A DNA stretch of 64,000 nucleotides from Vibrio tubiashii. Its GTDB lineage: Bacteria > Pseudomonadota > Gammaproteobacteria > Enterobacterales > Vibrionaceae. Below the pieces are notes generated by a model. It saw only the letters and a program-made list of their open reading frames with translations. It did not search any database and had not been told where the DNA came from. Below are positions 56,866-64,000 of the stretch, in pieces. Location of the stretch: the NCBI GenBank assembly GCA_000775715.1, contig JRWQ01000012.1, positions 62,001 through 126,000 of the forward strand, given 5' to 3'. Every line of letters begins with the position of its first letter. The stretch's first letter is position 1. Position numbers and translations under genes: made by a program.

Positions 56866-56941
56866 GCCTCGATAGCTCAGTCGGTAGAGCAGAGGATTGA
56901 AAATCCTCGTGTCGGTGGTTCGATTCCGCCTCGAGGCACCA
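56866..56941 (+). tRNA. tRNA-Phe (GAA), variant acceptor stem
   Basis: 76 nt. Body identical to the other two tRNA-Phe copies, but the acceptor stem is GCCTCGA / TCGAGGC instead of GCCCGGA / TCCGGGC. The changes are compensatory, so pairing is kept. Anticodon GAA. Only 7 nt after the Thr gene. Confidence 0.97.
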
Positions 56942-56996
56942 TTATTTGGTGCTTAACAAATAATGGTCTCTAAGACCTGTTGTTAACACAAATAAT

Positions 56997-57072
56997 TCCC
57001 CCTTAGTTCAGTTGGTAGAACGGCGGACTGTTAATCCGTATGTCGCAGGTTCGAGTCCCGCAGGGGGAGCCA
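56997..57072 (+). tRNA. tRNA-Asn (GTT)
   Basis: 76 nt, acceptor TCCCCCT / AGGGGGA, anticodon GTT in CGGACTGTTAATCCG, CCA encoded. Last tRNA of array A; terminator follows at 57081. The AATAAT before it recurs before both Asn copies in array B. Confidence 0.98.
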
Positions 57073-57080
57073 CTTTCAAA

Positions 57081-57110
57081 AAGCCAAGTCAAAAGACTTG
57101 GCTTTTTTGT
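57081..57110 (+). terminator. Terminator of tRNA array A
   Basis: AAGCCAAGTC / GACTTGGCTT stem with an AAAA loop and TTTTTTGTTTTT. The array B copy has the same stem but a GTAA loop. Confidence 0.95.
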
Positions 57111-57187
57111 TTTTAGCTGCGACTTACTTGTTCCAAGTAAATGCCTCAGAGCTAGCCGCCCGCGTTGAATCCCTGTAGGGGGAGCCA
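57111..57187 (+). pseudogene. tRNA-like 3' remnant after array A (candidate small RNA)
   Basis: Ends in GTTGAATCCC-TGT-AGGGGGAGCCA, resembling the T-arm, acceptor strand and CCA of tRNA-Asn, but there is no matching 5' half. It opens with a perfect hairpin TTACTTG-TTC-CAAGTAA (57124-57140). It sits between two terminators and is identical to the copy after array B across 86 nt (57109-57194 = 59959-60044). It is either a decayed tRNA gene or a conserved trailer RNA. Confidence 0.6.
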
Positions 57188-57195
57188 TATTAGAA

Positions 57196-57223
57196 AAAGC
57201 CTCATCATCTGATGAGGCTTTTC
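57196..57223 (+). terminator. Second terminator after array A
   Basis: AAGCCTCATCA / TGATGAGGCTT hairpin with a TC centre and TTTTCC. The array B copy keeps the stem with CT in the loop. The following 57224-57559 stretch before the chemoreceptor gene holds no other feature I can identify. Confidence 0.9.
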
Positions 57224-57559
57224 CATATCCACTATTCCTCAATTACATCGCATACTCAATCTATCCTAAGGTTATTCCCCCCTAATAACTCATAAGAGTC
57301 GCTTTGCCTTAAATTCAATGAGAGTCGCCCTCAACACTTCATAACCGATTCAGCAAAGTTCCAAATTTGCGACTAAACTACCTTTTATGCACTTTCACTA
57401 GTAAAGAACCACTTATTTTACAGCAAAAATTTAATCCAAATCATAGTTTCAGGCTTGTCTGCTACTAGGATTCACACTTCTAAAATAAGATGACAAACAT
57501 ATTACAACAACTAACCAACTCGTTTTCTGCTATAAAACGACCTATTAGTGAGCACTTTT

Positions 57560-59185
57560 ATGAAACTAAAGACACAAGCTTATTTATTATCAGGAATAAT
57601 CTTAGTTGCTTTACTTGCACTAACGGCAACAGGTCTATGGACTTTGCGCGTTGCAAGTAACTTAGACAACCAAGCTCGCGTAACCGAACTGTTCAGAAGT
57701 GCATACAGCATTCTTACCGAAGTAGAGAAAATGGCCGCAGATGGGACGCTTGAGGAAGCGCAAGCCAAATCTTTTGCGACGCGCTTACTACGCAACAACA
57801 TCTACAAAGACAACGAGTATGTATATGTAGCGGATGAGAACATGACCTTCGTTGCGACACCTCTTGACCCTCAGCTACACGGTACCAGCTTCCATGACTT
57901 CAAAGATGGCGAAGGCAACAGTGTCGGCCAACTGATCCAAGACGTTCTTGGCCGTCAAGCTGGGGGAATTGTTGAGTACACTTGGACTCAAAAACAAGCC
58001 GACGGAAGTATTGAAGAAAAACTCTCAATCGCCCAGAAAACACCACGCTGGGGCTGGGTTGTCGGTACTGGTATCGGCTTCAACGAAGTAAACGCACGAT
58101 TTTGGTCTACCGCGCAGTGGCAGTTAGTACTGTGTCTAAGTATCGCAGCTGCGATTCTAGCCATTCTAATTATTTCGATTCGCCGCATGCTGTCACTACT
58201 CGGTGGTGAGCCTCAAGATGTACGTCGTGCGGTTCAGGAAGTAGCAAAAGGTAATATCCAAACCACCTTCCCGACCGATGCTGAAGAGGGCAGTATTTAC
58301 GAAGCAGTGCAGAAAATGAGTCAGTCTTTAGCCCAGCTAGTCACCAACTTAGATGGTTCAATGCACGGTTTACGTAATGAGCTAGCGAGTGTAGAAGATC
58401 GAGCGGCGAGCATTGCTCAGTTGACTGACTCTCAGCAACAATCAACGGCAATGATTGCAACAGCAATGACTGAAATGGCCTCTTCGGCGAGTAACGTTGC
58501 AGATTCAGCAAGCGATACAGCCAATAATACTGACGAAGCAGACAAACAGAGCCAGCACACTCAACAACTGATTCACAATACGGTTGATAATATCCAAGGC
58601 CTAGCGTCTCAATTGGGTACAGCGAGTCAAGCAGTGGCCGACCTAGACAACGATGTAAACAACATCGTTAAAGTGCTTGATGTGATCGGTGATATTGCAG
58701 AGCAAACTAACCTTCTTGCACTAAACGCGGCGATCGAAGCGGCTCGTGCTGGCGAACAGGGGCGCGGATTTGCAGTCGTTGCAGATGAAGTTCGTAATCT
58801 TGCTGGCCGAACTCAAGACAGCACCAAAGAGATTCAACAGATGATCAGTAACTTGCAGGAAGGCTCTCGTAACGCAATCCAAACTATGGAAGTGTGTGCT
58901 GAGACGAGTGAAAGCACAGTTCAAGAGTCGCAAAACGCCTCTGAAGCACTTCAGCAGATTGTAGTAGCACTTGAGTCTATCACTCAAATGAGCCAACAAA
59001 TTGCCACGGCAGCGGCAGAACAAACCCAAGTTAGCGATGATATTTCTCAACGCATCAACATGATCGAAGAGAGCGGTAATCAGTTAAGTGGTGTAGTAAC
59101 CGAGAGCCACAACAGCACTCAAAGTCTAGCGAAACTGGCAAATGAGCTAGAAAACTGGGTAAGTAAGTTTACTGTTAAGCACTAA
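57560..59185 (+). CDS. Methyl-accepting chemotaxis protein with single Cache sensor
   Basis: 541 residues. N-terminal transmembrane helix (about 10-30), periplasmic sCache_2-type sensor (about 40-185, with [20 protein letters not shown] and [13 protein letters not shown]), second transmembrane helix (about 190-212), HAMP region, then the cytoplasmic signalling tip with [32 protein letters not shown]-type conserved hairpin (around 390-420). Ligand unknown; Cache_2 sensors often bind small organic acids. The C-terminus ends [12 protein letters not shown], without a CheR-tethering pentapeptide. ATG 57560 is chosen over a GTG four codons upstream. It is flanked by two tRNA arrays. Confidence 0.94.
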   Translation: MKLKTQAYLLSGIILVALLALTATGLWTLRVASNLDNQARVTELFRSAYSILTEVEKMAADGTLEEAQAKSFATRLLRNNIYKDNEYVYVADENMTFVATPLDPQLHGTSFHDFKDGEGNSVGQLIQDVLGRQAGGIVEYTWTQKQADGSIEEKLSIAQKTPRWGWVVGTGIGFNEVNARFWSTAQWQLVLCLSIAAAILAILIISIRRMLSLLGGEPQDVRRAVQEVAKGNIQTTFPTDAEEGSIYEAVQKMSQSLAQLVTNLDGSMHGLRNELASVEDRAASIAQLTDSQQQSTAMIATAMTEMASSASNVADSASDTANNTDEADKQSQHTQQLIHNTVDNIQGLASQLGTASQAVADLDNDVNNIVKVLDVIGDIAEQTNLLALNAAIEAARAGEQGRGFAVVADEVRNLAGRTQDSTKEIQQMISNLQEGSRNAIQTMEVCAETSESTVQESQNASEALQQIVVALESITQMSQQIATAAAEQTQVSDDISQRINMIEESGNQLSGVVTESHNSTQSLAKLANELENWVSKFTVKH

Positions 59186-59201
59186 TTTAGCTTGTAGTAG
59201 C

Positions 59202-59231
59202 AAAAAGCACGCCTCTTAGCGTGCTTTTTTG
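59202..59231 (+). terminator. Terminator after the chemoreceptor gene
   Basis: AAAGCACGC / GCGTGCTTT hairpin with a CTCTTA loop and six T, about 18 nt after the stop. Confidence 0.95.
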
Positions 59232-59367
59232 TTATATGAACCGAACAATTTCGCTTGTTAAACCATATATCGCCTATTGTCTGCTATACATTTCCTCACC
59301 AAAATGGATGAAAACAGCCCATTAAGTATAGAAAAACAACAAACGATATTTTTTTTGCATTTTAATA

Positions 59368-59397
59368 TTGACCTAAAGCACGAAAAGCCTTTTAATA
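59368..59397 (+). promoter_or_regulatory. Sigma-70 promoter of tRNA array B
   Basis: TTGACC (59368) and TTAATA (59392) with an 18-bp spacer and an upstream T-rich tract, the same layout and spacing as the array A promoter. Confidence 0.78.
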
Positions 59398-59406
59398 CAC
59401 CTCGTC

Positions 59407-59482
59407 GCCCGGATAGCTCAGTCGGTAGAGCAGAGGATTGAAAATCCTCGTGTCGGTGGTTCGATTCCGCCTCCGGGCACCA
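59407..59482 (+). tRNA. tRNA-Phe (GAA)
   Basis: 76 nt, identical to the first tRNA-Phe of array A (acceptor GCCCGGA). Anticodon GAA, CCA encoded. First gene of array B. Confidence 0.98.
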
Positions 59483-59542
59483 CAATTTATATATTGTTGG
59501 TGCTTAGCACGAACAGTAGTTAATAGCATAGAATATAGGTGT

Positions 59543-59618
<76 letters not shown>

Positions 59619-59645
59619 ATCTTTCTAGCTAGTTTAACGAATAAT

Positions 59646-59721
59646 TCCCCCTTAGTTCAGTTGGTAGAACGGCGGACTGTTAATCCGTATGTCGCAGGTT
59701 CGAGTCCCGCAGGGGGAGCCA
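59646..59721 (+). tRNA. tRNA-Asn (GTT)
   Basis: 76 nt, identical to the other tRNA-Asn copies, anticodon GTT, CCA encoded. Confidence 0.98.
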
Positions 59722-59731
59722 CTTTTAGTGT

Positions 59732-59807
<76 letters not shown>

Positions 59808-59845
59808 TTTATTTTGTTAGGAATATCAATTCTTAACTGAATAAT

Positions 59846-59921
59846 TCCCCCTTAGTTCAGTTGGTAGAACGGCGGACTGTTAATCCGTATGTCGCAGGTT
59901 CGAGTCCCGCAGGGGGAGCCA
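59846..59921 (+). tRNA. tRNA-Asn (GTT), second copy in array B
   Basis: 76 nt, identical to the other Asn copies; last tRNA before the terminator. Preceded by the same AATAAT spacer. Confidence 0.98.
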
Positions 59922-59929
59922 TCTTCAAG

Positions 59930-59958
59930 AAGCCAAGTCGTAAGACTTGGCTTTTTTC
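59930..59958 (+). terminator. Terminator of tRNA array B
   Basis: AAGCCAAGTC / GACTTGGCTT stem with a GTAA loop and six T, matching the array A terminator stem. Confidence 0.95.
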
Positions 59959-59960
59959 GT

Positions 59961-60037
59961 TTTTAGCTGCGACTTACTTGTTCCAAGTAAATGCCTCAGA
60001 GCTAGCCGCCCGCGTTGAATCCCTGTAGGGGGAGCCA
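59961..60037 (+). pseudogene. tRNA-like 3' remnant after array B (candidate small RNA)
   Basis: Second copy of the 57111-57187 element, identical throughout, with the same TTACTTG-TTC-CAAGTAA hairpin (59974-59990) and the AGGGGGAGCCA tail. It too sits between two terminators. Confidence 0.6.
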
Positions 60038-60045
60038 TATTAGAG

Positions 60046-60073
60046 AAAGCCTCATCACTTGATGAGGCTTTTT
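60046..60073 (+). terminator. Second terminator after array B
   Basis: AAGCCTCATCA / TGATGAGGCTT stem with CT in the loop and five T. Same stem as the array A copy. Confidence 0.9.
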
Positions 60074-60137
60074 CGTATCTTACTGCTCCTGGTTTGTTCC
60101 AAACCCACCTCTCTACAGATATCTATACTTCGCGCAT

Positions 60138-60168
60138 AAAAAAACTCAGCCTTTCGACTGAGTTTTTA
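60138..60168 (-). terminator. Terminator after plsC
   Basis: AAAAACTCAG / CTGAGTTTTT stem with a short loop and a long T-run on the minus strand, 24 nt after the plsC stop. It can also act on the plus strand. Confidence 0.92.
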
Positions 60169-60192
60169 AATACGCTGCATAGTACGCGCCAA

Positions 60193-60933
60193 TTAAGCTT
60201 TAACGCCCTCTTGTTGATTACGTAGCGCAACCTCTTTATCTAGAGCTTCGAGTTTAGCTTCCATCTGCTCGCGACATACATTCGCCAATTCTCGCACGTT
60301 CTCTTTGCTGTAGCTATCCACTTGGACTGGTGGCAGCATCTCGATAATCACATGACCATTATTCCAACGGTTTAGCTTAATCCCACCCGTAGAGCTACAT
60401 ACAATAGGAACAATAGGTAGATTAGCGGCTATCGCTGCATGGAAGGCGCCCGTTTTGAATGGTAGTAAACCACGACCACGTGAACGCGTACCTTCAGGGA
60501 ACATCCAAATAGAAACATCGCTGTTGTTTAGGTTGTCGACTACCTGATCGATAGTACCTTTTGCTTTAGAGCGGTTAGCACGGTCAATCAGAATGTTACC
60601 CGTCAGCCAGTAAAGCTGACCAAACAACGGCATCCACGCTAAGCTCTTCTTGCCAACTGTAACCACTTTAGGGGTCACTGCAGAAGATACAGTAAACAGA
60701 TCCCAGTTATTTTGGTGATTAGCAATATAAATATGCTGACCGCGCTCATAGGCGTCTTCAGGGAGACGCAGCTCAAGCGAAATACCAAACAGTTTCGACA
60801 TCTTTCCAAACATGCGTCCGAAAGTGAACACGTGCTTTGGATTGCGTGGGCTTAATAAGCAATAACCACAGCCAAATACAAACATCACAATTGCAAACAT
60901 CGCAACAGCCAATACACGTAATAGTGCAATCAT
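60193..60933 (-). CDS. plsC: 1-acyl-sn-glycerol-3-phosphate acyltransferase PlsC
   Basis: Second acylation step of phospholipid synthesis (lysophosphatidic to phosphatidic acid), 246 residues. N-terminal membrane helix, catalytic NHQNNWD (H-x4-D) near 71-77, and FPEGTRSRGRGLLPFKTGAF near 145-165. Close to E. coli PlsC in length. Single-gene unit, with a 116-bp gap to murA holding that gene's terminator. Confidence 0.94.
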   Translation of the reverse strand: MIALLRVLAVAMFAIVMFVFGCGYCLLSPRNPKHVFTFGRMFGKMSKLFGISLELRLPEDAYERGQHIYIANHQNNWDLFTVSSAVTPKVVTVGKKSLAWMPLFGQLYWLTGNILIDRANRSKAKGTIDQVVDNLNNSDVSIWMFPEGTRSRGRGLLPFKTGAFHAAIAANLPIVPIVCSSTGGIKLNRWNNGHVIIEMLPPVQVDSYSKENVRELANVCREQMEAKLEALDKEVALRNQQEGVKA

Positions 60934-60999
60934 TGTGGTTCTCCAAGGTGCAGAGTCAAAGATTTATAGGTGCAGACTCTAACTGATCTAGTATTCATA

Positions 61000-61026
61000 A
61001 AAAAGCCGAAACTCGCGTTTCGGCTT
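61000..61026 (-). terminator. Terminator after murA
   Basis: AAGCCGAAAC / GTTTCGGCTT stem with a GCGA-type loop, followed by TTTTTTATG on the minus strand, 24 nt after the murA stop. Confidence 0.93.
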
Positions 61027-61049
61027 ACAATCGTTAGCTGATTTTATCG

Positions 61050-62318
<1,269 letters not shown>

Positions 62319-62573
62319 TTATAGTGACATCAACTTCTTATCACGAGCCCACTCTTCAGGAGTGTAAGCCTTAATAGAAACTGCGTGGATATCATTTCTT
62401 TGGATGTATTCCATCAGTGGTGCGTAGATAAACTGTTGTTTTTTAACGCGGCTCATTCCTTCGAAACTAGCATCAACAGCAACTACCTCATAGTGACTGC
62501 CCTCTCCCTTTACGTGCAGTTCTTCTAAATTCAGTGCTTCGTTTAAAATCTGTTGTACTTTTGCGCTATCCAC
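62319..62573 (-). CDS. ibaG: BolA-family protein IbaG
   Basis: 84-residue BolA/YrbA-type protein that works with monothiol glutaredoxins in iron-sulfur handling. VEA-type pattern: [34 protein letters not shown] (about 20-53) with the conserved histidine. It lies between mlaB and murA, where E. coli has yrbA/ibaG. Start [14 protein letters not shown]. Confidence 0.93.
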   Translation of the reverse strand: MDSAKVQQILNEALNLEELHVKGEGSHYEVVAVDASFEGMSRVKKQQFIYAPLMEYIQRNDIHAVSIKAYTPEEWARDKKLMSL

Positions 62574-62592
62574 AATTCACCCCTGTAGTGCT

Positions 62593-62892
62593 TTATAAAT
62601 GCTCAGCAATGAACTCATCAACATTGCTCAACTGAAATAATGTGCGCAGTTGTTCCGGCACGAAACTGAGCATTATATGACAGTTTTGTTTTTTTGCATG
62701 CTCTATTAAATGAATCAGCATCACCATCCCAGCGGAGTCTACCCTTGAGAGGTCTTTAAGCGACAACTCTGTTTGCTGAGAATGAAATTCGACTGATTGA
62801 AGTAAGGGCCATAACGCCGGGACAGTGTCCCGATTTAAATCACCTTTAAGTGAGTACTGACTATCACTTATTTGCTGCCATTTAGGTTCCAT
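62593..62892 (-). CDS. mlaB: STAS-domain protein MlaB
   Basis: Cytoplasmic STAS partner of the MlaFEDB phospholipid transporter, 99 residues. The STAS core LSLKDLSRVDSAGMVMLIHLIEHAK carries the conserved D-S-A-G segment (about 53-57). Its ATG at 62892 lies one base after the mlaC stop (TAATATG), so it is coupled to mlaC. The 20-codon extension to 62952 overlaps mlaC and is rejected. Confidence 0.93.
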   Translation of the reverse strand: MEPKWQQISDSQYSLKGDLNRDTVPALWPLLQSVEFHSQQTELSLKDLSRVDSAGMVMLIHLIEHAKKQNCHIMLSFVPEQLRTLFQLSNVDEFIAEHL

Positions 62893-62893
62893 A

Positions 62894-63532
62894 TTAAGAT
62901 TTGCTCTCAATTCGAATCGGTTGCTTAGCAAGCTCTTCAAGTTCTTGAGCAACAGACAAGATCCCCTCTTGCCTTAGCTTAGTTGCCCATTCCGATTGCT
63001 TACTCGACAACAGACTTATCCCTTCAGCAATCATATCAAATGCCTGCCACTCACCCGTGTTCTTATCACGACGCAACTTGAACTCTAGCTTAATATTTGG
63101 TCGCGGCGTATCAACAATATCCACTTTGATACCTGTAATGCTTTTCTTTGGGTCTAGCTGTGGCTCTGGGCCGAACTCGATAGTCTGATCGGTATACTGA
63201 GTTAACACTTGCGCATACGAGGTTACCAAGTAAGCTCGGAACGCAACAATAAACTGGCCGACGTCTTCGCGTTTAGCACCACGTAAGTTGGGGCCTAATA
63301 CCTTAAGCGCAGCATACTTTTCGTTCACATAGGGCATTAAAGTTTCGTCAACAATAACCTTAAGATACTCAGGGTCGTCTTGAACCTTATCTTGTTCTGA
63401 TTTCAATCTTTCAAATGCCAGTTCTGAAACCTGCTTCATCATTTGATAAGGCTGGGTTTTATCGATTTCACTTGCCGAGGCATTAAAGCACATAAACACA
63501 GAAATCAGAGTAAGTACTAACTTCTTAAACAT
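62894..63532 (-). CDS. mlaC: Periplasmic phospholipid carrier MlaC
   Basis: Shuttles phospholipids between the outer-membrane MlaA complex and MlaFEDB. 212 residues with signal peptide (MFKKLVLTLISVFMCFNASAS). Family pattern: QPYQMMKQVSELAFERLKSEQ, VVDETLMPYVNEKYAALKVLG (about 56-76) and KVDIVDTPRPNIKLEFKLRRD. GGGAGAAAATA precedes ATG 63532. The ten-codon upstream extension overlaps mlaD and is rejected. Confidence 0.95.
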   Translation of the reverse strand: MFKKLVLTLISVFMCFNASASEIDKTQPYQMMKQVSELAFERLKSEQDKVQDDPEYLKVIVDETLMPYVNEKYAALKVLGPNLRGAKREDVGQFIVAFRAYLVTSYAQVLTQYTDQTIEFGPEPQLDPKKSITGIKVDIVDTPRPNIKLEFKLRRDKNTGEWQAFDMIAEGISLLSSKQSEWATKLRQEGILSVAQELEELAKQPIRIESKS

Positions 63533-63542
63533 TATTTTCTCC

Positions 63543-64000
63543 CTACTCTTCTGAACCGCCAACGCTATAAAGCACTTGACCGATTAAATCTTCCAGCACG
63601 AGCGCTGACTTAGTATCCTCAATGAAATCACCTTCAACAAGCATCTGTTCATCATCAAAAATAAAGCCTGGCGTTAAACCTATGTACTGCTCTCCAATCA
63701 AGCCTGAAGTAAGTATTTTCACACTTGAGGTTTCTGGAAACTGGTTGTAAGCACCGTTGATTGCCATGGTCACAACTGGCAATAACGACTCTTGATTGAG
63801 CCCGATATTCGTCACACGACCAACAACCACACCACCAACTTTTACTGGAGAGCGCACTTTTAAACTACCGATATTGTCAAACTCAGCCTTGAGCGTGTAA
63901 GTATCATTGGAGCCTAGCCCCTTAACGTCAGCGACTTGAAAAATCATCACTAGAATCGCGCAAATTCCAGCAATAACAAAGCTGCCAACCCATAATTCAA
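63543..64000 (-). CDS. mlaD: MCE-domain protein MlaD, 5' end cut by window
   Basis: Inner-membrane anchored MCE ring protein of the Mla phospholipid transport system. The reading frame continues to the window edge without a stop (ELWVGSFVIAGICAILV precedes the ATG at 63950), so the true start lies outside; the segment is the membrane helix. MCE domain: YTLKAEFDNIGSLKVRSPVKVGGVVVGRV (about 40-70 in the visible part), GLIGEQYIGLTPG further on. Partial. Confidence 0.95.
   Translation of the reverse strand, partial: ELWVGSFVIAGICAILVMIFQVADVKGLGSNDTYTLKAEFDNIGSLKVRSPVKVGGVVVGRVTNIGLNQESLLPVVTMAINGAYNQFPETSSVKILTSGLIGEQYIGLTPGFIFDDEQMLVEGDFIEDTKSALVLEDLIGQVLYSVGGSEE

Noticed and set aside
57560-59185. 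Chemoreceptor gene as part of a mobile island at the tRNA locus
   Set aside because: No integrase, no direct repeat of a tRNA 3' end flanking it beyond the array duplication, and base composition looks like its neighbours.

Overview
The window looks like chromosome 1 of a Vibrio (Vibrionaceae, Gammaproteobacteria). The basis is gene content and order (obgE-rpmA-rplU//ispB, mtlA-mtlD-mtlR, epd-pgk-fbaA, dns-rsmE-gshB-yqgE-ruvX, pilU-pilT//yggS-proC-yggT-yggU-rdgB-hemW, trmB//mutY-yggX-mltC, murA-ibaG-mlaBCD), Vibrio-like protein sequences, moderate GC and clustered tRNA genes. The species was not determined. No insertion sequence, integrase, prophage, CRISPR array or defence gene was seen, and nearly all of the window is ordinary core genome.

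Layout. 1-3.3 kb: end of the obgE/ribosomal L27-L21 operon, and divergent ispB. 3.5-6.8 kb: a two-domain ornithine-lipid synthase (olsF) behind a tandem PhoB-box array, then an orphan TRAP substrate-binding protein. 6.9-11.0 kb: a compact lactose/cellobiose-type PTS operon (IIB-IIC-IIA) ending in a TIM-barrel protein of unknown function, with its own LacI regulator and twin operators. 11.4-21 kb: an amino-sugar and mannitol block (nagB, two small unknown genes, mtlR, mtlD, mtlA, a HAD phosphatase, glmS, a DeoR regulator). 21.3-34.8 kb: central metabolism (pykF, argP/argO, mscS, fbaA-pgk-epd, tkt, metK). 35-39 kb: a corrinoid operon (cbiB, threonine-phosphate decarboxylase, cbiA) behind a divergent cobalamin riboswitch that appears to begin inside the preceding phosphatase gene. 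39-56.5 kb: housekeeping operons (sprT, dns, rsmE-gshB-yqgE-ruvX, pilT/pilU, yggS to hemW, glsB, trmB, mutY-yggX-mltC). 56.6-60.1 kb: two related tRNA arrays (Phe-Thr-Phe-Asn and Phe-Thr-Asn-Thr-Asn) flanking a chemoreceptor gene. Each array ends in the same terminator / tRNA-like remnant / terminator module. 60.2-64 kb: plsC, murA, ibaG and the phospholipid-trafficking genes mlaB, mlaC and mlaD (mlaD cut by the window end).

How the parts fit. Carbon flow runs from PTS sugars, mannitol and glucosamine-6-phosphate into glycolysis (nagB/glmS, fbaA, epd, pgk, pykF, tkt). Envelope genes recur: olsF, plsC, murA, mltC, mlaBCD and mscS. The points most worth checking are the riboswitch overlapping a coding sequence, the conserved post-tRNA module, the PTS operon with its unknown partner enzyme, the PhoB-box array before olsF, and a 163-bp palindromic intergenic element near 22.9 kb. 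None of these is shown to be a new system from sequence alone.
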